Assembly: GCA_013822345.1 (NCBI GenBank)
Contig: PNKH01000030.1
Coordinates: 1 to 64,000, forward strand
DNA: 64,000 bases
Direction: 5' to 3'
Source: Isosphaera sp.
GTDB taxonomy: Bacteria > Planctomycetota > Planctomycetia > Gemmatales > Gemmataceae
The notes beneath the pieces were generated by a model. That model worked only from the letters and a program-made list of their open reading frames with translations. It did no database searches and was not told the origin of the DNA. The first letter of the stretch is position 1. Each line of letters starts with the position of its first letter. Shown in pieces: positions 8,125 through 17,044 of this stretch. The position numbers and the translations under genes are program-made.

Positions 8125-9987
8125 CTACTTCAGCTCCTCCGGCAGCTTCCCGCCCGCCTCGGCCGCGATCGCGTCCTTCAGCTCGCCCGGCATCGGCGGG
8201 ACCGGCTCCAGCCGGACCTGCATCCGGCCGTCCGGGCCGCGCGAGGTGATCGTGTTCACCTTCCCGAAGTTCGCCGTGTCCTTGTTCGGGAAGTCGTCCC
8301 GGAACTGGGCCCCGCGGCTCTCCTTGCGCACCAGCGCCGCCCGGGTGATCCCCTCGGACACGGTCAGCAGGCTGTGCAGGTCCATCGCGGTGTGCCAGCC
8401 GGGGTTGTACTCGCGGTTCCCGGGCACCTTGCACCTCGCCGACCGCCGCTTCAGTTGCTCCAGCCCCTCCAGCGCCCGCAGCATCTCGTCCTCCCGGCGG
8501 ACGATCCCGACCAGGTCCTGCATCATGTCCTGCAGGTCCTGCTGCACCTTGAACGGGTTCTCGTCCCCGGCCCGCTCGAACGGCTCCAGCGCCCACCGCC
8601 CGGCCGCGTCCACCTGGTCGGCGTGGACCTGGCCGGCCGCGGTCTCCTTCGCGTACCGCGCCGCGAACTCCCCGGCCCGCTTGCCAAGCACGAGCAGGTC
8701 CGACAGCGAGTTCCCGCCGAGCCGGTTCGCCCCGTTGATCCCGGCCGCGCACTCCCCGCACGCGAACAGCCCCGGGATACGTGACATCTGGGTGTCGCTG
8801 TCCACCCGGACCCCGCCCATGACGTAGTGGGTGGTCGGCCCGACCTCCATCGGCTCCTTCGTGATGTCGAGCCCGCCCAGCTCCTTGAACTGGTGGTACA
8901 TGCTCGGCAGCTTCTTCTTCCAGTGCTCGGCGGCGTCGAACCCGCGCTTCCGCTTGCCGAACCACTGGGCGAAGGTCTGCAGCTCGAGGAAGACGCCGCC
9001 GTGCGGGCTGCCGCGGCCCTCTCGCACCTCGCGGACGATGCACCGGGCGACGTGGTCGCGGGTGAGCAGCTCCGGCGGGCGGTTCGCGTCCTTGTCCCCG
9101 AGCACGTACCGGAACCCCTCCTCCTCGTCCTTCGCCGTCTGCGGCTTGTAGTTGTCCGGGATGTCGCCGAACATGAACCGGTCGCCGTTGCTGTTCCGCA
9201 GGACGCCGCCCTCGCCGCGCACCCCCTCGGTGACGAGGATGCCGCGGACGCTCGGCGGCCACACCATCCCGGTCGGGTGGAACTGGACGAACTCCATGTC
9301 GATCAGTTCGGCCCCGGCGTCGTAGGCGAGGGTGTGGCCGTCGCCGGTGTACTCCCACGAGTTCGACGTGATCTTGAACGCCTTCCCGACCCCGCCGCAC
9401 GCCAGCACCAGGGCCTTCGCCCGGAACACGGTGAACCGGCCGCGCTCGCGGTCGTAGGCGAGGGCCCCGGCGATCCGGTCCCCGTCCTTCAGGAGCCGGA
9501 CGACGGTCCGCTCCATGTAGACACTGATGCCGCGGTGGACGCCGTGGTCCTGCAGCGTGCGGATCAGTTCGAGGCCGGTGCGGTCGCCGACGTGGGCGAG
9601 CCGCGGGTACTTGTGCCCACCGAAGTTCCGCTGGAGGATGCGGCCGTCGGCGGTGCGGTCGAAGACGGCCCCCCACGCCTCCAGCTCGCGGACCCGGGCC
9701 GGCGCCTCCTGGGCGTGGAGCTGAGCCATCCGCCAGTTGTTGACGTACTGCCCGCCGCGCATCGTGTCGGCGAAGTGGACCTTCCAGTTGTCGCGCTCGT
9801 CCACGTTGGCCAGGGCTGCGGCGATCCCGCCCTCGGCCATGACGGTGTGGGCCTTCCCGAGGAGCGACTTGCACACCAGGCCGACGGACACGCCGGCAGC
9901 GGACGCCTCGATCGCGGCCCGCAGCCCGGCGCCGCCGGCGCCGATGACGATCACGTCGTGCTCGAAGGTCTGATAATCGGTCGGCAT
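8125..9987 (-). CDS. sdhA: Succinate dehydrogenase/fumarate reductase flavoprotein subunit
   Basis: A 620-residue catalytic subunit oxidising succinate to fumarate. The dinucleotide-binding motif VIVIGAGGAGLRAA lies at about 13-26. HTVMAEGGI, with H47 as the expected covalent FAD attachment, follows. The active-site segments FHPTG (H237) and RGEGG (257-261) are intact. The length and the C-terminal helical domain with NREYNPGWH fit the family. I chose ATG 9985-9987 because the flavin fold starts 12 residues later; the open frame runs much further upstream through the intergenic repeats, without homology. It is flanked by palindromic elements on both sides within the sdh operon. Confidence 0.97.
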   Translation of the reverse strand: MPTDYQTFEHDVIVIGAGGAGLRAAIEASAAGVSVGLVCKSLLGKAHTVMAEGGIAAALANVDERDNWKVHFADTMRGGQYVNNWRMAQLHAQEAPARVRELEAWGAVFDRTADGRILQRNFGGHKYPRLAHVGDRTGLELIRTLQDHGVHRGISVYMERTVVRLLKDGDRIAGALAYDRERGRFTVFRAKALVLACGGVGKAFKITSNSWEYTGDGHTLAYDAGAELIDMEFVQFHPTGMVWPPSVRGILVTEGVRGEGGVLRNSNGDRFMFGDIPDNYKPQTAKDEEEGFRYVLGDKDANRPPELLTRDHVARCIVREVREGRGSPHGGVFLELQTFAQWFGKRKRGFDAAEHWKKKLPSMYHQFKELGGLDITKEPMEVGPTTHYVMGGVRVDSDTQMSRIPGLFACGECAAGINGANRLGGNSLSDLLVLGKRAGEFAARYAKETAAGQVHADQVDAAGRWALEPFERAGDENPFKVQQDLQDMMQDLVGIVRREDEMLRALEGLEQLKRRSARCKVPGNREYNPGWHTAMDLHSLLTVSEGITRAALVRKESRGAQFRDDFPNKDTANFGKVNTITSRGPDGRMQVRLEPVPPMPGELKDAIAAEAGGKLPEELK

Positions 9988-10009
9988 CGGTCGGTAATCC
10001 GCGTCGAAT

Positions 10010-10195
10010 GGTTTAGTCCCGGAGGGACGGCAGACGGCAGCCAGGGGTGGAGGCCACGCCCGCTTCGGGCGGGGCCGGAACCCCTGGCGGGCGTCGGCGG
10101 AACCTCCCTGGCTCGTCGCTGTCGCGCGCCAGGGGTTGCGCTGCGCTCCACCCCTGGCTACACTCGGTCGCCCCTCCGGGGCTGCGGTCAAATCA
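10010..10195. repeat. Composite inverted repeat between sdhC and sdhA, family D
   Basis: About 185 bp of nested inverted repeats. AGCCAGGGGTGGA (left) pairs with TCCACCCCTGGCT (right), and AACCCCTGGCG with CGCCAGGGGTT. The outer TCCCGGAGGGA and CCCTCCGGGG segments also pair. Most of the same modules recur at 44399-44550 in swapped order. The element occupies nearly the whole 200-bp gap between sdhC and sdhA. Confidence 0.85.
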
Positions 10196-10979
10196 ACCGG
10201 TAATCCGTCCACACGCCCATCGAGCACAGCCGGACGTAGACATCGGCGAACATCACCGAGATCAGGCTCATCCACGCCCACAGCCCGTGCCGGCGGTTCA
10301 GGGCGCTGCACCCCTTGTACATCGCCTGGCATGCGGGCGAGTCGGTCAGGCAGTCGCGGCGGCCGCCGACGATGTGCCGCAGCGAGTGGCACCCGAACGT
10401 GTACCCGGACAGCAGGACCACGTTGACCGTCAGCACCAGCGACCCGACGCCGACCCCGAACCCCTCGCCGGGGAACCAGAACGACGTCACCGCGTCGTAG
10501 GCGAGCAGCCCGATGAACAGGACCGCGACGTACATGAAGTAGCGGTGGACGTTCTGGGCCTTGAGCGGCCAGCCGCTCTCGCCGACGTACCCCTTCCGCG
10601 GCTCGCCGACGGCGCACCCGGGCGGGTCGGCCCAGAACGCCTTGTAGTACGACCCGCGGTAGTAGTAGCAGGTGGCCCGGAACCCGGCCGGCGCCCACAG
10701 GATCAGCAGGGCGGGGGAGTACGGGAGCCAGCCCGGCCACCACGGCGGGGCCGACCCGAACCACGCGTGCGGCGAGGTGCCGAACAGCTCCGGGGAGTAG
10801 AACGGCGACAGGTAGTTGGTGCCGGGCAGCCAGTAGTGGGCACTCTGGAACGCGGCCCAGGTGGCGTACACGATGAACAGCGACAGGCCGACGAAGACGA
10901 GCGCCGGCGGGAGCCACCACCGGTCGCGGCGGGTGGTCTCGCCGAACGACCGCCGGACCGGGAGAGGAATCCCCGCCAT
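10188..10979 (-). CDS. sdhC: Succinate dehydrogenase membrane anchor, five-helix SdhC type
   Basis: A 263-residue membrane protein with five hydrophobic segments (about residues 25-45, 85-105, 150-172, 180-202 and 235-255), as in single-subunit anchors that bind heme b and reduce quinone. Candidate heme-ligand histidines are in AHYW, NVHRYFMY and GCHSLRH. The assignment comes mainly from its place directly upstream of sdhA-sdhB; anchor subunits diverge quickly. It has extra hydrophilic loops, one with Cys residues (DSPACQAMYKGCSALNRRHG), that are longer than usual. Start ATG 10977-10979 has a GGAG about 8 nt upstream. A promoter-like element lies at 11011-11039. Confidence 0.8.
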   Translation of the reverse strand: MAGIPLPVRRSFGETTRRDRWWLPPALVFVGLSLFIVYATWAAFQSAHYWLPGTNYLSPFYSPELFGTSPHAWFGSAPPWWPGWLPYSPALLILWAPAGFRATCYYYRGSYYKAFWADPPGCAVGEPRKGYVGESGWPLKAQNVHRYFMYVAVLFIGLLAYDAVTSFWFPGEGFGVGVGSLVLTVNVVLLSGYTFGCHSLRHIVGGRRDCLTDSPACQAMYKGCSALNRRHGLWAWMSLISVMFADVYVRLCSMGVWTDYRLI

Positions 10980-11010
10980 GCAACGCTCCGGGTGGTATCG
11001 GGAGAGAGCT

Positions 11011-11039
11011 ACGATAGGCCCGCCGCGGGACGGTCGCAA
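11011..11039 (-). promoter_or_regulatory. Putative sigma70-type promoter of the sdh operon
   Basis: On the minus strand TTGCGA (11034-11039) and TATCGT (11011-11016) are separated by exactly 17 bp, 31 bp before the sdhC ATG. Each hexamer matches four of six consensus positions. In DNA this GC-rich that is suggestive, but it has not been tested. Confidence 0.4.
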
Positions 11040-11071
11040 GTGGCCGGGGCGGAAAACCCCGGCCGCGCCCG

Positions 11072-13192
11072 TTACTTCGCCCCGCGGCCGCGCCACAGGC
11101 GGTCGGCGAAGTCCATGAACCGCTCCCAGTCGTAGGCGGTCAGGTTGTGGACGCCGCGGCGGACGTGGTATCCGACCCGGCCGCGGGCCAGCGGGGTGTC
11201 GAGCGGCGGCATCTCGTCCGGCTTCAACCCCGGGTGCTTGTACAGGTCGTACACCGGGGCGGCGTGGGCCAGGGCCAGGAACTCGCCGCGCGGGTCGGCC
11301 CACAGGTCGGCGTCGGCGCTGGCGACGTACAACCCGCGCGGGGCGATCAGGGCCAGGAGTTGGTGCTGGTCGACCGGCAGCTCGTCCTCCCGGCCGTCGT
11401 ACGTCTTGAAGTTGTCGCAGAACCAGTGCAGGAAGCCGCGGTTGATCGCCGCGACCGTCTCCCCGAACGGGCGGCGGCTCAGGGCCGCCCCGCCGCACCC
11501 GGAGTCGTTCGACACCACCAGGCCGAACCGCTCGTCCTGCGCCCCCGCCCACAGGGCCGTCTTGCCGCCGCGGGAGTGGCCGACGACCGCGACCTTCGAG
11601 GCGTCGACCGCCTGGTCCGTCTGGAGGTAGTCGAGCACCCGGCTCGCGCCCCACGCCCACGCCGACAGGGTCGCCCACGAGTCCTCGCCGGGCTTCCCGC
11701 CGCCCTCCGGCCACACCCCGCGCACGCCGCCGGCCCGGGCCGCGTCGTCCTTCTTGTCCGCGTCCACGTCGTTGGTGCGGAACACGGCGGTGGCGTACCC
11801 CCGGGCGACGATCTCCTCCGCCGGCCAGAACCCGTCCGTGACCTTGCGGGTCGGGTCGGCGCTCTCGACCCCGCGGTTGTTGATCAGCACGAACGCCGGC
11901 ACCGGCCCCTTCGCCGCGTTCGGAATGAGCACCGCCGTTTCGAACGTGAACGACTTGCCGCCTGCGTCCCGGCTGGTGATCCGCACCCGCTTCAGGGTCG
12001 CCCGGCCTTCGAGCGCCTTCGGGTCGGTGTGGGTGACCTCGAACCGCACCTCGGCCGGCTTCTCCGGCGGGCGGCCGTAGACGTGCTTGCGGAACAGGTC
12101 GAGCGTCGCCGGCCGGCCCTTCTTCTCCCACTCCTCGGCGGTCGTGATCCGGCCGCCGCCGACCGCGAGCGGGTCGGGGAGCTTCACCTCGGGCACCTTC
12201 TCCTCGCGGAAGTTCCACGTCACCTTCCGCTTCTCGAGGTCCGCGAGCAGCTTCGGGTCCGCACGCCAGGGGAGGGGGGTGGCGGTGTGCCCGCGCTCCC
12301 GCCACGCCCACGCGAACAGGTTGCGGGTGTCGGTGTACCGGCTGTCGTTCGAGGTGCTGCCGAGGACGACCACGAGGAGTTGGTCGGCCCCGCGCCGGCC
12401 GCTCGCGACCAGGCACGACCCGGCCGCGGTCGTGGTCCCGGTCTTCACCCCCTCGTACCCGTCGATCCCGAGCAGCCGGTTGGTGTTGTCCCAGACGACC
12501 GCCCGCTTCTCCCCGCCCGGGGCGGTCGCCTCGCACTCGTGCCGGCGGGTGCCGACGTACCGCCGGAACCGCGGGTCGGTCATCGCCGCCGCGGCGAGGG
12601 CGGCGAGGTCGCGGGCGCTCGACAGGTTCTTCCCGAGCCCGTGCGGGTCGAGGTACTTCGTCTCGGCCAGCTTCAGCGCGGCGGCCCGGCGGTTCATCTC
12701 GCCGACGAACAGCCCGAGCGGGTCGGCGTCCTTGTCCTTCCCGAACCGCCGGCCGAAGTGCTCGGCGAGCGCGACCGCCGCGTCGTTCCCCGAGGGGAGG
12801 AGCAGCCCGAAGAGCATGTCGCGGACGCGGAACTTCTCGCCGGCCTCAATGCGGGCGCCGCTGCCGGTGGTCTTCGCCGCCCGCTCGGTGACGGTGATCG
12901 TCTCGTCGAGCACCCCCGGGTCATCTGCCGCCAGGCGGAGGACGAGCCAGGCGGTCATGATCTTGGTGGTGCTGGCGATCACCAGCGGCTCCGCCTCCTT
13001 CGACCCGTATAGCAGTTTCCCGGTGGCCCCGTCGGCGACCGCCCACGCCTTCGCGGAGACGGCCGGCGGGCCGTCGACCCGGTCGGCCGGGGCCTTCGCG
13101 GGGAGTGGGGCCTTCTCCGCGGGCGGTTGCGGCAGGGCGGGAACGGCGGCAAGGCCGGCGAGTGCGAGGCCCAGCAGGAGTCGGCGAACCAT
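11072..13192 (-). CDS. Fusion of D,D-carboxypeptidase (peptidase S11) and CE15-like esterase
   Basis: A 706-residue exported protein with a signal peptide at about 1-20. Residues about 42-300 form a penicillin-binding D-alanyl-D-alanine carboxypeptidase with all three active-site motifs: S74-T-T-K77, S134-G-N136 and K250-T-G252. Residues about 330-706 form an alpha/beta hydrolase resembling glucuronoyl methylesterases (CE15). It has the nucleophile elbow GHSRGG (S540), a buried alpha/beta core and the late catalytic His context GVHNLTAYDW (H682). The single frame has no gap or stop. The first half should trim peptidoglycan peptides; the second should cleave ester bonds, possibly between lignin and glucuronoxylan or an analogue. 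I do not recall these two joined. Start ATG 13190-13192. Confidence 0.88.
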   Translation of the reverse strand: MVRRLLLGLALAGLAAVPALPQPPAEKAPLPAKAPADRVDGPPAVSAKAWAVADGATGKLLYGSKEAEPLVIASTTKIMTAWLVLRLAADDPGVLDETITVTERAAKTTGSGARIEAGEKFRVRDMLFGLLLPSGNDAAVALAEHFGRRFGKDKDADPLGLFVGEMNRRAAALKLAETKYLDPHGLGKNLSSARDLAALAAAAMTDPRFRRYVGTRRHECEATAPGGEKRAVVWDNTNRLLGIDGYEGVKTGTTTAAGSCLVASGRRGADQLLVVVLGSTSNDSRYTDTRNLFAWAWRERGHTATPLPWRADPKLLADLEKRKVTWNFREEKVPEVKLPDPLAVGGGRITTAEEWEKKGRPATLDLFRKHVYGRPPEKPAEVRFEVTHTDPKALEGRATLKRVRITSRDAGGKSFTFETAVLIPNAAKGPVPAFVLINNRGVESADPTRKVTDGFWPAEEIVARGYATAVFRTNDVDADKKDDAARAGGVRGVWPEGGGKPGEDSWATLSAWAWGASRVLDYLQTDQAVDASKVAVVGHSRGGKTALWAGAQDERFGLVVSNDSGCGGAALSRRPFGETVAAINRGFLHWFCDNFKTYDGREDELPVDQHQLLALIAPRGLYVASADADLWADPRGEFLALAHAAPVYDLYKHPGLKPDEMPPLDTPLARGRVGYHVRRGVHNLTAYDWERFMDFADRLWRGRGAK

Positions 13193-13233
13193 GTTCGTTC
13201 CCGTGGGACCGTAGAGGTCGGAGTGCGGGGTCG

Positions 13234-13299
13234 CCGGGCCGCCACGGAGGGCGGCCCCTACCGAATGTGTGGTAGGGGCCGCCCTCCGTGGCGGCCCGG
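13234..13299. repeat. Perfect 29-bp palindrome
   Basis: Arms 13234-13262 and 13271-13299 are perfectly complementary around the 8-nt loop GAATGTGT. It lies between the DUF1501 stop (13308) and the start of the S11/CE15 fusion (13192), both genes on the minus strand. Arm core: GGCCGCCACGGAGGGCGGCC. Confidence 0.9.
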
Positions 13300-13307
13300 A
13301 CCGCTGG

Positions 13308-14765
13308 TCAGCGGAGCAGCTCCTTGATCGGCTTCTGCTCCTCGACCCCGGTCAGCCGCTGGTCGAGGCCCTGGAACTTGAACGAGAACTTCGCGTGGTC
13401 GATCCCGAGGCAGTGGAGCACGGTGGCGTTCAGGTCGTTCACGTGGGCCGGCTTGTCGGCGACGTTGTAGCTGAAGTCGTCCGTCTCGCCGTACACCTGG
13501 CCGCCCCTCACCCCGCCGCCGGCGAGCCACATGCAGAAGTTCCGCGGGTGGTGGTCCCGGCCGTAGGTCGTCTTGTTCAGCGTCCCCTGGCAGTACACCG
13601 TCCGGCCGAACTCCCCGCCCCACACGACCAGGGTGCTGTCGAGCAGCCCGCGCTGCTTCAGGTCGGTCAGCAGGGCGGCGGTCGGCCGGTCGGTGTCGAG
13701 GCACTGGCTGCGGAGGTCGTTCGGCAGGTTCCCGTGCTGGTCCCACCCGCGGTGGAGGACCTGCACCGCCCGCACCCCGCGCTCGACGAGCCGGCGGGCG
13801 AGGAGGGCGCTGGCCGCGAACGACCCCGGCTTGTGCACCTCCGGGCCGTACAGGTCGAGCACCTTCGCCGACTCCTTCGACAGGTCGACCAGGTCGGGCA
13901 CGCTCCGCTGCATCCGGAACGCCATCTCGTACTGGGCGATCCGGGTCAGCGTCTCCGGGTCGCCGTACTTGTCGTAGGTCTTCTTGTTCAGCTCGCCGAG
14001 GGTGTCGAGCATGGCCCGGCGGCCGTCCTCGGAGACACCGGCGGGGTTCTGGACGTACAGCACCGGGTCGCCGACGCTCCGCAGCGCCACGCCGCTGTAC
14101 TTCGTCGGCAGGAACCCGCTCGCCCACATCCGGGAGAACAGGGCCTGGGCGGCCGCCTTCGACGTCCACCACGGGGTGAGGACGACGAACGCCGGGAGGT
14201 CGTTGCTCTCGCTGCCGAGGCCGTAGGCGAGCCAAGACCCGACGCTCGGCTTGCCCGGCACCTCGCTCCCGGTCATGACGAACGTGCAGGCCGGGTCGTG
14301 GTTGATGGCGTTCGTGTGAACCGTCTTCACCAGCGCGATGTCGTCGACGCACTTGGCGGTGTGCGGGAGGAGTTCGCTCACCCACATGCCGCACTTCCCG
14401 TGCTGGGCGAACTTGAACATGCTCGGGGCGACCGGCAGCCGGGCCTGGTGGCTGGTCATCGTGGTGATCCGCTGGCCCATCCGGACCGTCGCGGGGAGGT
14501 CCTTGTCGAAGTGGTCGGCGAGCTTCGGCTTGTGGTCGAAGGTGTCGAGCTGGCTCGGCCCGCCGTTCATGTGGAGGTAGATGACCGCCTTGGCGGTCGG
14601 CGGGTGGTGCGGGAACCCGGGGAGCGGCGGGTGGACGCGGTCGGCGGTGGCGCCGGCGCGGCGGCCGGCGAGGAGGGCGAGGGCGGCCCCGCCGAGCCGG
14701 AGGCCCGTCGAGCCGAAGAACTGGCGGCGGGTCTGGTGGAGGGTGTGTTCGTGGAGCGGGTTCAT
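13308..14765 (-). CDS. DUF1501 protein, Tat-like export signal
   Basis: A 485-residue protein starting at ATG 14763-14765. The N-terminus [20 protein letters not shown] has the twin-arginine and hydrophobic pattern of a Tat signal. The body is a DUF1501 (sulfatase/alkaline-phosphatase-like fold) protein with the typical [54 protein letters not shown] and GRDHHP motifs. In planctomycetes such proteins normally pair with a DUF1549/DUF1553 cytochrome protein. Here that partner is absent, unlike at 54659-58932. Their substrate is unknown. The metal-binding residues expected of the fold (D and H in GRDHHPRN) appear intact. Confidence 0.92.
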   Translation of the reverse strand: MNPLHEHTLHQTRRQFFGSTGLRLGGAALALLAGRRAGATADRVHPPLPGFPHHPPTAKAVIYLHMNGGPSQLDTFDHKPKLADHFDKDLPATVRMGQRITTMTSHQARLPVAPSMFKFAQHGKCGMWVSELLPHTAKCVDDIALVKTVHTNAINHDPACTFVMTGSEVPGKPSVGSWLAYGLGSESNDLPAFVVLTPWWTSKAAAQALFSRMWASGFLPTKYSGVALRSVGDPVLYVQNPAGVSEDGRRAMLDTLGELNKKTYDKYGDPETLTRIAQYEMAFRMQRSVPDLVDLSKESAKVLDLYGPEVHKPGSFAASALLARRLVERGVRAVQVLHRGWDQHGNLPNDLRSQCLDTDRPTAALLTDLKQRGLLDSTLVVWGGEFGRTVYCQGTLNKTTYGRDHHPRNFCMWLAGGGVRGGQVYGETDDFSYNVADKPAHVNDLNATVLHCLGIDHAKFSFKFQGLDQRLTGVEEQKPIKELLR

Positions 14766-14844
14766 GGCTGGTGGAGAAGAGGTTGGACAGGATAACAGGA
14801 TGAACAGGATCAGAAACTCGGGGCCCCCGGCGGGTGTTCCGGGG

Positions 14845-14987
14845 GCAGGGCCAACGCATCTAGAATAAGCCGCCTTCGGCGATCTTGCATTCCCGAGCGC
14901 GGTTTCGGCCAAGGGAAGGGAGGGGACGCTCACCATCGCCTTGAATCAGAGGCCGTTTTCAAGGCGATTTAGATGCGTCGGCCCTGC
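14845..14987. repeat. Imperfect nested inverted repeat in an AT-richer gap
   Basis: The outer arms 14845-14862 and 14970-14987 pair over 18 bp with one mismatch (GCAGGGCCAACGCATCTA against its complement). An inner 11-bp hairpin, ATCGCCTTGAA (14935-14945) with TTCAAGGCGAT (14958-14968), is perfect. The sequence between them is lower in GC than the surroundings. It fills the gap between DUF1501 and DUF1080, both on the minus strand. Confidence 0.75.
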
Positions 14988-15018
14988 TCGTAACCCTGTC
15001 GAAACTCTTTTCCGCCTC

Positions 15019-15762
15019 CTACTTCACGGGTTTGATCCGCACGTTCCGGAAGGCGACCGGGCCGTGGTCGGCCTGGAGCATGAACGGCCCGGTCGGCGTC
15101 TCCTTCTTCACCCAGTTCGCCCCGGTCGGCGTCTTCAGCTCCTGGTTCTCGTGGACCAACTCGCCGTTCAGCACCGCCTTCACCACCACCGCGTTCGCCG
15201 TCTTCTCGCCCTTCGCGTCGAACCGCGGCGACCTCCACACCACGTCGAGCGTCTGCCACTCCCCGGCCGGCTTCGCCGCGTTCACCCTCGGGGCGATCCC
15301 CTTGTCGAGGTGCTTATACCCCATCGAGGCGTCGGCCCGCGGGTAGATGCCGCCCGTGCTGTCCCCGCTCAGCTCCTTCTTCCCGGCCGTGTCCAGGATC
15401 TGGATCTCGTACACGGCGTGGAACTTGATCCCGGAGTTCGAGTTCTTCGCGATCAGGAACTCGACGTGCACCTCGCAGTCCCCGTACTCGGCCTTGGTGA
15501 CCAGGTCCGGGAGCCGCCCGGTCTCGCCGTTCACCCAGACCGTGCCGCCGTCCTTCGGGGTGGCGGCCAGGCGGGTGTTCTTCTCCGGGTTCAGCCTCAC
15601 CCCGTCGGTCGCGACCCACTTCGGGTCGAACTTCTTCCACGCGTCCGGCCTCAGCAGGTCGACCCACCCGTCGGCCGGCTTCGGGTCCGGCTTCTTCGGG
15701 TCGTCGGCCCCGGCGAGGGAGCCGGCGGACGCGGCGAGGAGGAGGGCGAGGGCGGTCTTCAT
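15019..15762 (-). CDS. DUF1080 (3-keto-disaccharide hydrolase-like) secreted protein
   Basis: A 247-residue protein with a signal peptide (MKTALALLLAASAGSLAGA), start ATG 15760-15762. The rest is one DUF1080 domain, a concanavalin-like beta-jelly roll: the typical strands DCEVHVEFLIAKNSNSGI, a YEIQILDT segment, GEWQTLDVVWRSPRF and PVAFRNVRIKP at the end. Characterised members hydrolyse 3-keto-glycosides, while others may only bind sugars. It is divergent from the lactonase gene at 15853, with 90 bp between starts. A second, more distant DUF1080 protein is at 18159-18803. It probably acts in the periplasm or outside the cell. Confidence 0.9.
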   Translation of the reverse strand: MKTALALLLAASAGSLAGADDPKKPDPKPADGWVDLLRPDAWKKFDPKWVATDGVRLNPEKNTRLAATPKDGGTVWVNGETGRLPDLVTKAEYGDCEVHVEFLIAKNSNSGIKFHAVYEIQILDTAGKKELSGDSTGGIYPRADASMGYKHLDKGIAPRVNAAKPAGEWQTLDVVWRSPRFDAKGEKTANAVVVKAVLNGELVHENQELKTPTGANWVKKETPTGPFMLQADHGPVAFRNVRIKPVK

Positions 15763-15852
15763 GGCGGTCGGTCCCTGGGGTGATTTCGTTACCGGCGGCG
15801 CGGCGGGGCCATTATCATCAACCCTCTCGCCCGCCCCACACCGGAGGATTCT

Positions 15853-16980
15853 ATGCCCCTCTCCCGCGCCGCGGCCGCCGCGGCCGTGCTCCTGGCCGCC
15901 GGGACCGCCGCGGCCGACGACCACTGGGTGTTCCTCGGCACGTACACCGGCAAGTCGGACAAGGACAGTAAGGGGATCTACCGGGCGAAGTTCGATTCGA
16001 AGACCGGCAAGCTCGGCGCCCCGGAGCTGGCGGCCGAGATGGGGAGTCCGTCGTTCCTGGCGGTCCACCCGACGAACAAGTACCTGTACGCGGTCGGGGA
16101 GGGCGGCGGGAAGGAGGGCGGGCCGGTGGTCGCGCTCGGCCTCGACGCCAAGACCGGGAAGCTGACGAAGTTGAACGAGGAGAAGAGCGGCGGGGCCGGC
16201 CCGTGCCACATTTCTGTCCACCCCAGCGGGCTCTGGGTGACAGTGGCCAACTACGGCGGCGGGAGCACGGCCGTGTTCAAGCTCGACCGGGACGGGGAGC
16301 TCGCCGGCCGGGTCGGGCTCGTCCAGCACCAGGGGAGCGGGCCGAACAAGGGGCGGCAGGAGGGGCCGCACGCCCACTGCTCGTTCTTCGACCCGTCCGG
16401 GAACTTCGCCCTGACCGTCGACCTGGGGACGGACAAGGTGAAGGTGTTCCTGTTCGACCCGGCCCGGGTGACGGAGATGCCTGATCGGGACATCAAGCTC
16501 CCGGCCGGGTCCGGGCCGCGGCACATCGCCATCGCCCCGGACGGGAAGTTCGCCTACGTCTGCGGGGAGCTCGACTCGACGGTCAACGTGGTCGAGTTGG
16601 CGGAGAAGGGCGGCGGGAAGGTGGTGCAGTCCCTCTCCACGCTCCCCAAGCCGACCCCGGGGAACTCGACCGCCGAGTGCGTCCTGCACCCGTCCGGGAA
16701 GTTCGTGTACGTCTCGAACCGCGGGCACAACAGCGTCGCGGTGTTCAAGGTCGGGGAGGACCGCAGGCTGACCGCCGCCGGGCACATCACCGGCGACATC
16801 AACACCCCGCGGAACTTCAACATCGACCCGACCGGCAAGTGGATGCTGATCGCGAGTCAGGGCGGCGGGAAGGTCGGGGTGTGGGAGCTCGACCCGGCCA
16901 CCGGGATGGGGAAGGAGACCGGGAACACGATCGCGATCAGCCGGTGCGTGTGCGTCAAGTTCGTGCCGATGGCCAAGTAA
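15853..16980 (+). CDS. Lactonase-family seven-bladed beta-propeller
   Basis: A 375-residue protein of the 6-phosphogluconolactonase (YbhE/Pgl) family with an added signal peptide (about 1-20), so it works outside the cytoplasm. Motifs typical of the family are GTYTGKSD.KGIYR near the start, SPSFLAVHPTNKYLYAV, GPCHISVHPSG, GPHAHCSFFDPSGNFALTVDLGTDKV, GPRHIAIAPDGKFAYVCGEL and a final TPRNFNIDPTGKWMLIASQ. Start ATG 15853 has GGAGG 6 nt upstream. The export signal argues against a role in the pentose phosphate pathway and for hydrolysis of an extracellular sugar lactone. It is followed by a second propeller gene 64 bp downstream on the same strand. Confidence 0.9.
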   Translation: MPLSRAAAAAAVLLAAGTAAADDHWVFLGTYTGKSDKDSKGIYRAKFDSKTGKLGAPELAAEMGSPSFLAVHPTNKYLYAVGEGGGKEGGPVVALGLDAKTGKLTKLNEEKSGGAGPCHISVHPSGLWVTVANYGGGSTAVFKLDRDGELAGRVGLVQHQGSGPNKGRQEGPHAHCSFFDPSGNFALTVDLGTDKVKVFLFDPARVTEMPDRDIKLPAGSGPRHIAIAPDGKFAYVCGELDSTVNVVELAEKGGGKVVQSLSTLPKPTPGNSTAECVLHPSGKFVYVSNRGHNSVAVFKVGEDRRLTAAGHITGDINTPRNFNIDPTGKWMLIASQGGGKVGVWELDPATGMGKETGNTIAISRCVCVKFVPMAK

Positions 16981-17044
16981 GTGGTCAGTGGTCAGCCAGG
17001 CACCCCCGCCGTCGGCCGGCGGGGGCTACTTCCGGAGGTCACCC

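Noticed and set aside
10980-13192. Extending sdhA or sdhC upstream to the far start of their open frames
   Set aside because: The extensions run through repeat elements and the antisense of the next gene. The flavin motif and the first membrane helix start right after the chosen ATGs.
15853-16980. 6-phosphogluconolactonase (pgl) of the pentose phosphate pathway
   Set aside because: The protein has a clear signal peptide, so a cytoplasmic role in that pathway is unlikely. I kept the family name only.
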